A program made the position numbers and the translations under genes. 64,000 nucleotides of DNA from 39-52-133 sp035531075 (GTDB lineage: Bacteria; Pseudomonadota; Gammaproteobacteria; Burkholderiales; Gallionellaceae). Shown here in pieces: positions 1 through 8,966 of this stretch. The stretch covers positions 37,216 through 101,215 of the forward strand of contig DATKTO010000020.1 in the NCBI GenBank assembly GCA_035531075.1, given 5' to 3'. The notes under the pieces were generated by a model that was given only the letters and a program-made list of their open reading frames with translations, was not told the DNA's origin and made no database searches. Every line of letters begins with the position of its first letter. Position 1 is the stretch's first letter.

Positions 1-174
1 CGCATCGCCCATCACCGGCACACCCACTTCCAGTTCGGACACGCCCGCTGCCACCAGCGCATGCGATATGGCGATCTTCTCCTCGGCATTGAATGCAACC
101 CCCGCCGTCTGCTCACCATCGCGCAGCGTCGTGTCGTTGATCGTGACCATACTGGTGTAATGTTCTTCGTACAT
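1..174 (-). CDS. nifV: Homocitrate synthase NifV, N-terminal part (runs off the window)
   Basis: This is the first 58 codons of a gene cut by the left edge. NifV condenses acetyl-CoA with 2-oxoglutarate to give homocitrate, the organic ligand of FeMo-co. The translated start contains INDTTLRDGEQTAG, the metal-binding signature of the LeuA/NifV family, followed by a V-x-ELEVGVPVMG stretch that is typical of NifV rather than LeuA. The ATG is complement 172-174, with a GAGAGGAG Shine-Dalgarno just upstream (about 181-188). A sigma-54 promoter and a NifA-type site lie upstream, so it appears to be expressed as its own nif transcript. Length, C-terminus and downstream partners cannot be seen. Confidence 0.9.
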   Translation of the reverse strand, partial: MYEEHYTSMVTINDTTLRDGEQTAGVAFNAEEKIAISHALVAAGVSELEVGVPVMGDA

Positions 175-226
175 GTTGTGCTCCTCTCGCCAGTAGAACG
201 TTTGTGGTGCTCTCGCCCTGATAGAC

Positions 227-242
227 AGCAACAACTGTGCCA
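227..242 (-). promoter_or_regulatory. Sigma-54 (-24/-12) promoter of nifV
   Basis: Read on the minus strand the sequence is TGGCAC-AGTTG-TTGCT, a perfect match to the sigma-54 consensus TGGCAC-N5-TTGCT. It ends about 50 bases before the nifV start codon and has a NifA-type half-site pair about 95 bases upstream. Confidence 0.88.
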
Positions 243-337
243 CCATATGAACAGGCAGTTTTATTTATACAAATCAATAAGATATGTTTTTTTAAACGGA
301 GAGACAGCGGCAGCACAAAACAGACAAACGGAGGGTT

Positions 338-353
338 TGTAGGATTTGCGACA
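338..353. promoter_or_regulatory. NifA upstream activator site for nifV (TGT-N10-ACA)
   Basis: TGT, ten bases, then ACA (338-340 and 351-353) is the NifA enhancer consensus. Its distance of about 96 bases from the -24 element suits looping activation of the nifV promoter. The rest of 243-490 contains no convincing gene. Confidence 0.7.
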
Positions 354-374
354 AGAGGGAATGCGTGGAGATAA

Positions 375-399
375 CGGCATGAATCATGGATTCATGCCG
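375..399. repeat. Perfect 11-bp inverted repeat with a 3-base spacer
   Basis: CGGCATGAATC and its reverse complement GATTCATGCCG flank ATG. No T-run follows on either strand, so it is a poor intrinsic terminator. It could be an operator or a small hairpin. It lies between the nifV upstream site and the REP-like element. Confidence 0.5.
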
Positions 400-497
400 C
401 AGCTCACAACAGGTGAAGGCCGCAATGGCAAATCCCCACTCGCCCCCTTTAACAAGCGGAGACGCGGCCCAGCTAGCCCCTTGCGCCTACGACCTTT

Positions 498-543
498 GTA
501 GGTCGGGCTTTAGCCCGACATGTCGGGTTGAAACCCGACCTAC
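498..543. repeat. REP-like double palindrome
   Basis: Two adjacent GC-rich palindromes, GTCGGGCTTTAGCCCGAC and GTCGGGTTGAAACCCGAC, are bracketed by GTAGGTCGGG and CCCGACCTAC, making one larger inverted repeat. This layout is common for extragenic REP/BIME elements in proteobacteria. It overlaps the stop codon of the minus-strand gene at 540. Confidence 0.75.
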
Positions 544-884
544 GAGATTAAGATTGGGGAGCCAGCGGCAGCACTCAAGGTTGCCGAAACAAATTCGGCC
601 CGGGCGGCCGCATTGTTGTCCTTGCCGTTCGCCTCGCACCAGGCAAAAAAATCCTGCGGGACGATGTGGCATTCGACTGCGCGCACGCCGGAACGTTGCA
701 GCTCGCGCCGCGCCTGGATGGCCATCTTTTCCCACGCTGGAAAGCTATCCTCGAAACATTCGGAGTCTGTTGCCGTAGCCTTTACCTGGGCCCAGGTTTC
801 TGCTGTATACCAGGTGACGCCTGCCAGGATGGACTGGTTACGTTGCTTTGCTCTCAGGCGCTGCAGGAGTGAAGGTTTGCGCAT
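540..884 (-). CDS. Conserved-looking small protein of unknown function
   Basis: This encodes a 114-residue protein that I cannot assign to a named family. It is mixed helical and basic at the N-terminus, with a central IVPQDFFAWCEANG stretch followed by an Ala-rich helix (AAARAEFVSATLS). There is no signal peptide or membrane segment. The ATG at 884 has only a weak AGGT upstream. The stop lies in the arm of a REP-like palindrome, so the last few residues may have been altered by insertion of that element. The neighbours are nif genes, but nothing in the protein shows a nif role. It is probably a real gene, because the frame is open over its whole length on the same strand as its neighbours. 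Confidence 0.5.
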   Translation of the reverse strand: MRKPSLLQRLRAKQRNQSILAGVTWYTAETWAQVKATATDSECFEDSFPAWEKMAIQARRELQRSGVRAVECHIVPQDFFAWCEANGKDNNAAARAEFVSATLSAAAGSPILIS

Positions 885-1095
885 GTTTTAAAGTACCTGT
901 TGTAGTTTGTCCATTGCAATGCAGCGCGAGACGAGAACTTCAGCCACGCACTTATGAATGCCGGTCGAGCATGAGCCGGACGTCATGTGAAATTTCATCG
1001 CAAATATCCAACATTAAATATCAAAAAAAATACGCACCACTGGCTTGAATGATGCGTACAAAGACCGCATAGCGGCCAGGAGCTCAGTTACAAAA

Positions 1096-1118
1096 TATAT
1101 CTGCCATGCATACGGCAG
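1096..1118 (-). terminator. Probable terminator after erpA
   Basis: On the minus strand, ten bases after the erpA stop, CTGCC-GTATGCAT-GGCAG forms a short stem followed by ATATATTTTG. The stem is weak and the T-run is interrupted, so termination is plausible but inefficient. Confidence 0.4.
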
Positions 1119-1127
1119 GTGTTGCGG

Positions 1128-1463
1128 TTAAACAGAGAACGACGAGCCACAACCGCAGGTGGAGGTCGCATTGGGGTTATTGATGACAAAGCGCGCGCCT
1201 TCCAGCCCTTCCAGATAGTCGATGGAGGCACCCGCCAGATACTGGAAGCTCATCGCGTCGACCAGCAGGGACACGGCATTCTTTTCGATCACGGTATCGT
1301 CCTCGTTCACCACTTCGTCGAAAGCGAAGTTGTACTCGAAGCCTGAACAGCCGCCACCGGAAACATAGATTCGCAGCTTGAGGTTAAGGTTGCCTTCTTC
1401 CTGTATCAGCTCGCTCACCTTGCTGGCGGCGCTGTCGGTAAAATCTATCAATGCTTCAGTCAT
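1128..1463 (-). CDS. erpA: A-type Fe-S carrier ErpA
   Basis: ErpA is a cytoplasmic carrier that delivers [4Fe-4S] or [2Fe-2S] clusters to apoproteins. At 111 residues it has the family length, with the three cluster cysteines C39 (in SGGGCSGFEYNF) and C103/C105 (in STCGCGSSFSV). The C-terminal match to E. coli ErpA as I remember it is very close, closer than to IscA or SufA. The start codon has GGAGAA upstream. It sits 30 bases downstream of nifS on the same strand with no terminator between them, so it is probably read from the sigma-54 nifS promoter. It may have a second promoter, as ErpA is normally a housekeeping protein. Confidence 0.92.
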   Translation of the reverse strand: MTEALIDFTDSAASKVSELIQEEGNLNLKLRIYVSGGGCSGFEYNFAFDEVVNEDDTVIEKNAVSLLVDAMSFQYLAGASIDYLEGLEGARFVINNPNATSTCGCGSSFSV

Positions 1464-1493
1464 CTCTTATTCTCCGGGTTGGTTGTTCAATAC

Positions 1494-2669
1494 TCAAACT
1501 TGTGTTGCCATCTGCAGCGCACGCTCGCGCAGTTGTGCGACCGTGCGCCTGACCAGCTGCACGGTCTGCCCAATCTGCTGCTCGGTGGTGTAACGGCCAA
1601 GGGAAAAGCGGATGGCGCTGTGCGCCAGCTCATCGCTGCGCCCCAGCGCACGCAGCACATGGGAAGGCGCCACGCTGCCCGAGCCGCAGGCTGAGCCGCT
1701 GGAAACGGCGATACCGTCCAGGGACTTGAGCAGCAATTCGCCCACCACAAAATTAAAGCTGAGGTTGAGGATGTGCGGCACATGCTGTGCAAGGTCGCCG
1801 TTCACATACACCTCTTCTATCGTCAGCAGCCCCTGCAGGAGTTTGTCGCGCAGCTTGCGGACGCGTGCATTTTCAAGATCCATCTCGTTGCGCGCCAGGC
1901 GAAATGCCTCGCCCATGCCGACGATCTGGTGCGTCGCCAGCGTGCCGGAACGGAAACCCCGTTCATGCCCGCCGCCGTGCATCTGCGCTTGCAGCTGGAT
2001 GCGCGGCTTGCACCGCATGTAGAGCGCGCCTATGCCTTTCGGGCCGTAAGTCTTGTGCGCGGAAAAGCTCATCAGGTCGACCGGCAGAGTATCGAGATTG
2101 ATGTCTACTTTACCTGTGGCCTGCGCCGCATCGACATGGAACAGCACACCTTTTTCGCGACAGACTGCCCCTAAGGCAGCGATGTCCTGTATCACGCCGA
2201 TCTCGTTATTCACCAGCATGACGCTGGCGAGGATGGTGTCTGGACGCAGCGCCGCCTTGAATTTGGCGGTGTCGAGCAGGCCGTTTGCTTCCACTTCAAG
2301 ATAGGTCGCGCTGTAACCCTGTCTTTCCAGCTCGTGCACGCTGTCGAGCACGGCCTTGTGTTCGGTTTGCACGGTGACGATATGCCTGCCCTTGCCTGAG
2401 TAAAATTGTGCCGCGCCTTTGAGCGCGAGGTTGTTCGATTCTGTCGCGCCTGAGGTCCACACGATTTCTTTTGGTTCGCAATGCACCAATGCGGCCACTT
2501 CCGCGCGCGCCTGTTCCACCGCCTCCAGCGCCTGCAGGCCATAGGCGTGCGCACGCGAAGCCGGATTGCCGAAGTGCTCGCACAGGTAGGGAATCATCTT
2601 CTGCGCGACACGCGGATCGAGCGGCGTGGTCGCGGCGTAATCCAGATAGATCGGCAATACGGTTTCCAT
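1494..2669 (-). CDS. nifS: Cysteine desulfurase NifS
   Basis: This PLP enzyme removes sulfur from L-cysteine to supply Fe-S cluster assembly for nitrogenase. At 391 residues it starts ETVLPIYLDYAATTPLDPR, the usual NifS/IscS opening. It carries the PLP lysine in SFSAHKTYGPKGIG and the persulfide-loop cysteine in SSGSACGSGS. The frame is open further upstream to 2729, but a sigma-54 promoter lies at 2703-2718, inside that extension, which fixes the start at the ATG of complement 2667-2669, behind AAAGG. It is divergent from nifA and followed by erpA. I chose NifS over IscS because of the nif context and promoter; sequence alone would allow either. Confidence 0.88.
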   Translation of the reverse strand: METVLPIYLDYAATTPLDPRVAQKMIPYLCEHFGNPASRAHAYGLQALEAVEQARAEVAALVHCEPKEIVWTSGATESNNLALKGAAQFYSGKGRHIVTVQTEHKAVLDSVHELERQGYSATYLEVEANGLLDTAKFKAALRPDTILASVMLVNNEIGVIQDIAALGAVCREKGVLFHVDAAQATGKVDINLDTLPVDLMSFSAHKTYGPKGIGALYMRCKPRIQLQAQMHGGGHERGFRSGTLATHQIVGMGEAFRLARNEMDLENARVRKLRDKLLQGLLTIEEVYVNGDLAQHVPHILNLSFNFVVGELLLKSLDGIAVSSGSACGSGSVAPSHVLRALGRSDELAHSAIRFSLGRYTTEQQIGQTVQLVRRTVAQLRERALQMATQV

Positions 2670-2702
2670 GTTCGTGCCTTTGTGTTTGCTCCCTCCACCT
2701 TC

Positions 2703-2718
2703 AGCAAGAGCTGTGCCA
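2703..2718 (-). promoter_or_regulatory. Sigma-54 promoter of nifS-erpA
   Basis: The minus strand reads TGGCAC-AGCTC-TTGCT, a perfect -24/-12 match. The expected transcription start is about 2691, giving a leader of roughly 20 bases before the chosen nifS ATG. Confidence 0.88.
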
Positions 2719-2773
2719 AAAACTAACAAGCTGTTTTTTCTAGCTTTGTCATCCAGTTACGAACTGTTGCATT

Positions 2774-2789
2774 TGTTGCATATCGAACA
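2774..2789. promoter_or_regulatory. NifA activator site in the nifS-nifA intergenic region
   Basis: TGT-TGCATATCGA-ACA matches TGT-N10-ACA. It lies about 56 bases upstream of the nifS -24 element and a similar distance upstream of the candidate nifA promoter, so it could serve both divergent genes. Confidence 0.6.
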
Positions 2790-2843
2790 AAACCGACAAC
2801 TTTATATATGCCGCATTTGCGCATAGCGCCCGCTCCTCAATTT

Positions 2844-2859
2844 AGGCATGCATATTGCT
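2844..2859 (+). promoter_or_regulatory. Candidate sigma-54 promoter of nifA
   Basis: AGGCAT-GCATA-TTGCT keeps the invariant GG-N10-GC core but deviates from TGGCAC at both ends of the -24 box. The predicted start near 2870 leaves about 20 bases before the GTG start of nifA. If real, nifA would be autoactivated. Confidence 0.5.
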
Positions 2860-2892
2860 TGGAACTAGCTTAAGTAATAAGAGGAGCAAATA

Positions 2893-4536
<1,644 letters not shown>

Positions 4537-4600
4537 GAATATTCTTTTTCTGTTCGCATCAGCTCCTGTCTTAACTTTTGTAGCAAATCAAACCGAACAC

Positions 4601-4616
4601 TGTCGCATTGCTTACA
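4601..4616. promoter_or_regulatory. NifA activator site for nifB
   Basis: TGT-CGCATTGCTT-ACA is a TGT-N10-ACA match about 62 bases upstream of the nifB -24 element. Confidence 0.68.
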
Positions 4617-4677
4617 GCCGTTTGTGTTCACCACTGACCAAGATACCTATCCTGCTGATACTGCTTGTTTTTTTATT

Positions 4678-4693
4678 TGGCACGAGACTTGCT
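4678..4693 (+). promoter_or_regulatory. Sigma-54 promoter of the nifB operon
   Basis: TGGCAC-GAGAC-TTGCT is a perfect -24/-12 promoter ending 50 bases before the nifB ATG. Confidence 0.9.
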
Positions 4694-4743
4694 AAATAGA
4701 AACTGAGGCAATACAAACCGCGTTATCACTTATCGAGGTCAGC

Positions 4744-6318
4744 ATGGAGTCAGCATTTGAAACCAGCATCACAGCAAAACTCAAACCACTGAGCGGCATC
4801 AAGATCGTGGTCGCCGGCCAGGCGGCATCCGGTTGCGGCAGCAAGGGCGGTGAAGGCAAGGCAAGCTGCGGTTCTGCCGGCGGGCCGGAGGACATGCCGG
4901 CAGAAATATGGGAGAAGGTGAAGAACCATCCCTGTTACTCGGAAGAGGCACACCACCACTATGCACGCATGCACGTGGCAGTCGCCCCGGCCTGCAACAT
5001 CCAGTGCAACTATTGCAACCGCAAGTACGACTGCTCCAATGAATCGCGCCCCGGCGTGGTGTCGCAAAAGCTCACGGCCGACCAGGCGGTGAAGAAGGTG
5101 CTGGCAGTGGCTTCAGAAATTCCGCAGATGACGGTGCTGGGCATCGCAGGGCCCGGCGACGCGCTGGCCAATCCGCAGAAAACTTTCGACACCTTCCGCC
5201 AGTTGCATGAGACGGCGCCGGACATCAAGCTGTGCCTTTCCACCAACGGCCTGGCGCTGCCGGATTACGTGGACGAGATCGCCAAATACAACGTCGACCA
5301 TGTGACCATCACCATCAACATGATAGACCCCGATGTGGGCGAAAAAATCTACCCGTGGATCTTCTACCAGCACAAGCGCATCACCGGTCGCGCAGCATCT
5401 GAGATTCTCACACAGCGCCAGATGCTCGGGCTGGAGATGCTCACCGCGCGCGGCATCCTCACCAAGATCAATTCGGTGCTGATCCCCGGCATCAACGACC
5501 AGCATTTGATCGAGGTAAACCGCGCAGTAAAAGCACGCGGCGCCTTCCTGCACAACATCATGCCGCTGATCTCGGAAGCCGAACACGGCACGGTGTACGG
5601 TCTCACCGGCCAGCGCGGCCCTTCGGCGCAGGAACTGAAAGATGTGCAGGATGCCTGCATGGGCGGCGCCAATCTGATGCGCCATTGCCGCCAGTGCCGC
5701 GCCGATGCCGTGGGCCTGCTGGGAGAAGACCGCAGCAATGAATTCACCATTGCCCAGGTGGAGAAAATGGAGGTGGTGTATGACCTCGACAAGCGCCGTG
5801 CCTATCAGGAAAAGGTCGAAGCCGAGCGCCAGGCGCAGCAGGCGGCCAAACAGGCAGCTGTCGCCGCCACGCAGGCGCAGGGCGGCATGAACATCAAGCT
5901 GCTGGTCGCCGTGGCAACCAAAGGCCAAGGCAAGATCAACCAGCATTTCGGCCATGCCACCGAGTTCCAGATCTACGAGATCGATGCAGGCAATGGCAAC
6001 ATCGCCACCGCTTTCATCGGCCATCGGCGCGTGGACCTGTATTGCCAGGGAGGTTACGGCGAGGACGAACAATTGCCATCCATCGTCAATGCCATAAACG
6101 ATTGTCACGCCTTGCTGGTGGCAAAAATCGGCGCCTGCCCGCGTGACGAATTGCAAGCTGCGGGCATCGAAGCGGTGGAACAGTTTGCGCACGAGTTCAT
6201 CGAACACGGCTTGCTCGGCTGGTTCAACGACTACCGCGCCCGTATTGCACGCGGTGAGATAGAACACCAGGCGCGCGGCGACGCCAGCATCCGTCAGGGC
6301 GCATACCTCGCTGCTTGA
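4744..6318 (+). CDS. nifB: FeMo-co biosynthesis radical SAM protein NifB
   Basis: NifB fuses two [4Fe-4S] clusters with a carbide to make NifB-co, the precursor of all nitrogenase cofactors. The 524-residue protein has the radical SAM motif C84-X3-C88-X2-C91 (ACNIQCNYCN) and the family's AGPGDALANP segment. After an Ala/Gln-rich linker (about 350-378) comes a C-terminal NifX/NafY-type domain (KINQHFGHATEFQIYEID) that binds cofactor intermediates. This two-domain form is the standard one in proteobacteria. It is the first gene of a long plus-strand run from a sigma-54 promoter and is followed 27 bases later by a ferredoxin. Confidence 0.97.
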   Translation: MESAFETSITAKLKPLSGIKIVVAGQAASGCGSKGGEGKASCGSAGGPEDMPAEIWEKVKNHPCYSEEAHHHYARMHVAVAPACNIQCNYCNRKYDCSNESRPGVVSQKLTADQAVKKVLAVASEIPQMTVLGIAGPGDALANPQKTFDTFRQLHETAPDIKLCLSTNGLALPDYVDEIAKYNVDHVTITINMIDPDVGEKIYPWIFYQHKRITGRAASEILTQRQMLGLEMLTARGILTKINSVLIPGINDQHLIEVNRAVKARGAFLHNIMPLISEAEHGTVYGLTGQRGPSAQELKDVQDACMGGANLMRHCRQCRADAVGLLGEDRSNEFTIAQVEKMEVVYDLDKRRAYQEKVEAERQAQQAAKQAAVAATQAQGGMNIKLLVAVATKGQGKINQHFGHATEFQIYEIDAGNGNIATAFIGHRRVDLYCQGGYGEDEQLPSIVNAINDCHALLVAKIGACPRDELQAAGIEAVEQFAHEFIEHGLLGWFNDYRARIARGEIEHQARGDASIRQGAYLAA

Positions 6319-6345
6319 TCAATTAATTATTTAAGGAGAAATATC

Positions 6346-6567
6346 ATGGCCTACAAAATCGTCTCTTCCTCATGCACCGCCTGCTCCGCCTGTGAACCGG
6401 AATGCCCCAATGTGGCCATCGTCGAAAAGAACGGTACCTTCGTGATCAAGCCGGAAAAATGCACCGAGTGCATCGGCCATTACGATGATGCGCAATGCCT
6501 CGCCGCCTGCCCGGTGGAGAACACGGTGATCATCGACAAAAACTATCCGCGCTACGTCGCCCCTTAA
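6346..6567 (+). CDS. fdxN: 2[4Fe-4S] ferredoxin, nif-associated (FdxN type)
   Basis: This small electron carrier of 73 residues has two cluster motifs. The first is C10-X2-C13-X2-C16-X3-C20. The second is C39-X2-C42-X8-C51-X3-C55; the longer X8 spacing is typical of ferredoxins encoded next to nifB. It probably supplies electrons for NifB or nitrogenase maturation. The start has AAGGAG upstream. The stop codon lies inside the 5' arm of a long hairpin (6559-6592) that separates it from the next gene. Confidence 0.92.
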   Translation: MAYKIVSSSCTACSACEPECPNVAIVEKNGTFVIKPEKCTECIGHYDDAQCLAACPVENTVIIDKNYPRYVAP

Positions 6568-6592
6568 AATTAATTTATAAATTTTAAGGGGC
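6559..6592 (+). terminator. Long hairpin after fdxN (terminator or mRNA-stability element)
   Basis: A perfect 13-bp stem (GCCCCTTAAAATT at 6559-6571 with its complement at 6580-6592) and an 8-base loop are followed by AATAATTTTCG. The T-run is imperfect, so it may only partly terminate, or it may protect the nifB-fdxN part of the message. Confidence 0.6.
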
Positions 6593-6626
6593 AATAATTT
6601 TCGTTACAGCTATCAAGGAGAAGCAC

Positions 6627-7004
6627 ATGAACATCAAAATTACCCCGCATGCAGAGAGTTATATACGCCGCATGATCCGCTTCAACGGCGGAACCTCAGG
6701 ATCGGGCCTCAGGCTGCTGGTGACGCCGGGTGGCTGCTCCGGCTTGAATTCCAACTTCACCGTGGAAGCCGCGCCGCTGCAAGGCGATGTGGTGCTGGAA
6801 AGCAACGGCGTGAAATTATTCTTGCCCGCCGAAAGCCGCATCATGCTGGAAGGGGTGACAGTAGATTTCACCGACAACGCGATGTCTACCGGACTCAGCT
6901 TCATCATACCGAACGCCCAGTCATGCGCATGCAGCAGCACCGAATTCGGCATGCCGCCCAAGCCGGTTTCGGTAAGCACCGACAGCATTCAACGCAGGCA
7001 TTGA
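6627..7004 (+). CDS. Nif-type IscA / HesB-like Fe-S assembly protein
   Basis: This is a 125-residue A-type scaffold or carrier. The HesB fold shows in TPGGCSGLNSNF (first cluster cysteine) and SCACSSTEFG (C-terminal pair), with a 15-residue tail that ordinary IscA lacks. Variants like this are commonly encoded beside nifB/nifU and are called nif-specific IscA. It is distinct from the erpA product at 1128, so the window has two A-type carriers. The ATG at 6627 follows AAGGAGAAGC, and it is 15 bases from the next gene. Confidence 0.85.
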   Translation: MNIKITPHAESYIRRMIRFNGGTSGSGLRLLVTPGGCSGLNSNFTVEAAPLQGDVVLESNGVKLFLPAESRIMLEGVTVDFTDNAMSTGLSFIIPNAQSCACSSTEFGMPPKPVSVSTDSIQRRH

Positions 7005-7019
7005 GCTGACACGTGCGCC

Positions 7020-7808
7020 ATGAACGATCCGCTCGAAACGCTGGACTGGCAGGGCAATCAGCTGGATTGCAACGCCTGTGAAAACGCCAGCCTGCTCGCT
7101 GGCGGCGGTTGCAAGCCGCGCCACGCCTGCGTGCATGACCGTTACGCCAAGCGCATCGACCGTTTCTTTGTACATCATCCGGACTGGGCGAAGCAATATA
7201 TCGCCCATCCCTATTTTGAAGTGCGCGCGGTCGTCTCAAAATATGTTGATGTATTCAAACTTTCTCGCCTGCGCAACGACCCGGATGAGACGGTGCGCAG
7301 TATGGTGGTATTGCGCCTGCCGCAGCGGCAGCTGCTGGAAATGCGCAATGATTCAGACCGCGAGGTGCGCATCCGCGTGGCTGCAAAACTGTCAGGGCAC
7401 GACCTGGAACCGATGATGCACGACGCGGATTATTTCGTGCGCACCGTAGTGGCCAGAAGACTGCCCAAGGGCATGCTGGCATTAATGACCAACGACCCGG
7501 ATAGCAGCGTGCGCGCCATGGTGGTCAAGCGCCTCGATGAAAGTTTGCTGCAATCCATGTGCAATGATCCCGAGGGCGAAGTGCGGCTGACGATTGCGCG
7601 CCGCTTGCCCATGCATTTGCTGCCGCTGCTGCGGCACGACACCGACTGGCGCGTGCGCTATGAAGTGGCGCAGCGCATCGCTGCCGAATATCTCTCGCTG
7701 ATGGCCAGGGACGAGGATTGCATGGTGCGGGAAATGGCGCTGATGCGGCTGCTGGAAAACTCACTTGGCGAAACGCCGCCCATCAGGAGGTCACATGGCA
7801 AAAATTAG
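7020..7808 (+). CDS. LRV (leucine-rich-repeat-variant) [4Fe-4S] protein
   Basis: The 262-residue protein has an N-terminal cysteine cluster (DCNACENASLLAGGGC, then KPRHAC). About eight helical repeats of roughly 24 residues follow, with the recurring pattern ND-x(4)-VR-x(5)-RL-x(3)-LL. This matches the Azotobacter LRV protein, a [4Fe-4S] repeat protein encoded by nifB whose structure is known but whose function is not. There is no signal peptide. Its end overlaps the start of the first nifZ by 14 bases, indicating translational coupling. Confidence 0.85.
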   Translation: MNDPLETLDWQGNQLDCNACENASLLAGGGCKPRHACVHDRYAKRIDRFFVHHPDWAKQYIAHPYFEVRAVVSKYVDVFKLSRLRNDPDETVRSMVVLRLPQRQLLEMRNDSDREVRIRVAAKLSGHDLEPMMHDADYFVRTVVARRLPKGMLALMTNDPDSSVRAMVVKRLDESLLQSMCNDPEGEVRLTIARRLPMHLLPLLRHDTDWRVRYEVAQRIAAEYLSLMARDEDCMVREMALMRLLENSLGETPPIRRSHGKN

Positions 7809-8097
7809 CCGCGACAGCGACATCGTGGAACTGGATGGCCCGCCGATATATGACTACGGCACCAAGGTGGTGGCGAAGTTCAATATCCGCAACGACGGTA
7901 CTTACCGCGGCAAGGAGGTGGGTGAGGTGCTGGTGAAAAAAGGCGATGTCGGCTATGTCAGCAGCATAGGCACATTTTTGCAGCAGTACTACATCTACGG
8001 TGTGGATTTTTACGAGCGCGGCACGCTGGTGGGAATGCGCTCGCGTGAACTGACAGCATTTATAAAGGATGCAGAAAGCGGAGACGAACATGCTTGA
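7795..8097 (+). CDS. nifZ: NifZ (first copy)
   Basis: NifZ helps mature the P-cluster of the MoFe protein. The 100-residue product starts MAKISRDSDIVELDGPPIY; I placed the start at 7795 because a perfect AGGAGG lies seven bases upstream, although the frame is open from 7765. The segment GTKVVAKFNIRNDGTYRGK and a C-terminal GVDFYERGTLVGMRSREL are recognisable as the NifZ domain. It overlaps the upstream gene by 14 bases and the second nifZ-like gene by 8. Confidence 0.88.
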   Translation: MAKISRDSDIVELDGPPIYDYGTKVVAKFNIRNDGTYRGKEVGEVLVKKGDVGYVSSIGTFLQQYYIYGVDFYERGTLVGMRSRELTAFIKDAESGDEHA

Positions 8098-8356
8098 TAT
8101 ACGCGAACCGAAATTTCAGTGGGGACAGCAAGTCGTTGCACAGATTGATCTTGTAAACGACGGCAGCTACCCGGACACCGCTCAGGACGCGCTGCTGGTC
8201 GCCAGCGGCTCACAAGGCGAAGTGGTGCAGACCGGGATGCACGAGGAATCGAATACGCCGATCTATCTCGTCGAATTTCCCAATGGCAAGGTGATCGGCT
8301 GCCTGGAAGCGGAAATCGCTCCCGCCGCAATAGCGGCTTCTCCGCTCCGCGCCTGA
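8090..8356 (+). CDS. nifZ: NifZ-like protein (second copy)
   Basis: This is a single NifZ domain of 88 residues (from MLDIREPKFQWGQQVVAQID through DLVNDGSYPDT and GEVVQTGMHEE to GKVIGCLEAEI). It shares only the fold-level pattern with the copy just upstream, so it is an old duplication or a split of a two-domain protein. The start at 8090 overlaps the previous stop by 8 bases; the frame is open to 8069, but the internal ATG fits the spacing to GCGGAGAC. It probably works with the first NifZ on the MoFe protein. Confidence 0.82.
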   Translation: MLDIREPKFQWGQQVVAQIDLVNDGSYPDTAQDALLVASGSQGEVVQTGMHEESNTPIYLVEFPNGKVIGCLEAEIAPAAIAASPLRA

Positions 8357-8388
8357 GTGGAGACTGACAAGAGCGGGGGACAACAGCC

Positions 8389-8712
8389 ATGTACGCGCAT
8401 CCCAACCAGATTGACCGCAAGCGCATTGAGCGCGCGCTGGCGCAGCGCGAGCGATACCGCTACGTCACGCCGAGGGTGATCCCGGATGAAGAGGAACATG
8501 GTTACAGGATAGAAAGCCCGTGCTGTTCGCGTAACGTCGAACCGACGGGCGGCATCATCGATATTGCCTTGCTGAAGTATTTCAAACCGCACTGGCTGCT
8601 GTATCGCAAAGATCACGCCTGCAGCGCCTGGGTGCTGCACAGCGTGGTGGATACGCTGCAAGCGGCACTGGGAATTTTACTGCCGGACGAGGAACGTATT
8701 TTCTGGCCATGA
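8389..8712 (+). CDS. Nif-linked protein of unknown function (possibly DUF3024)
   Basis: This is a 107-residue soluble protein with two parts: a basic N-terminal helix (DRKRIERALAQRERYRYVTP) and a C-terminal region with PHWLLYRKDHACSAWVLHSV. A Cys-Cys pair sits at PCCSRN and one further Cys in DHACSAW. The phrase LYRKDH is one I associate with the DUF3024 family of nif clusters, but I cannot confirm it. A GGGGGA Shine-Dalgarno precedes the ATG. It lies between nifZ and nifT in the nifB transcription unit, so an assembly or regulatory role is likely but unproven. Confidence 0.6.
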   Translation: MYAHPNQIDRKRIERALAQRERYRYVTPRVIPDEEEHGYRIESPCCSRNVEPTGGIIDIALLKYFKPHWLLYRKDHACSAWVLHSVVDTLQAALGILLPDEERIFWP

Positions 8713-8746
8713 ATAACAATATTTATTTGCATGAAAGGAACACAGC

Positions 8747-8959
8747 ATGAAAGTCATGATCCGCAAGAATGCAAAAGGCGAAGCCTCGGTCTATGCACCC
8801 AAGAAGGACCTGGAAGAGCCGGTCATTGCCATGAGCAATCCGGCAATGTGGGGCGGGGTGGTGACACTGGCCAACGGCTGGCAACTCGAACTGCCGGAAA
8901 TGGCTGCCGACACCCGTTTGCCTATCACCGTCGATGTGCGGCATATCAACAGGGAGTGA
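8747..8959 (+). CDS. nifT: NifT/FixU family protein
   Basis: At 70 residues, MKVMIRKNAKGEASVYAPKK and NPAMWGGVVTLANGW are clear NifT/FixU signatures. The function is not established; it is a small cytoplasmic protein found in almost all nif clusters and is dispensable where tested. The ATG follows AAAGGAAC. It is eight bases from the next gene. Confidence 0.92.
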   Translation: MKVMIRKNAKGEASVYAPKKDLEEPVIAMSNPAMWGGVVTLANGWQLELPEMAADTRLPITVDVRHINRE

Positions 8960-8966
8960 TGACATC

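Noticed and set aside
5113..6267. Long minus-strand frame (384 codons) opposite nifB
   Set aside because: It lies wholly antisense to the well-identified nifB, is rich in His/Ala/Val as antisense of GC-rich codons tends to be, and shows no family motif.
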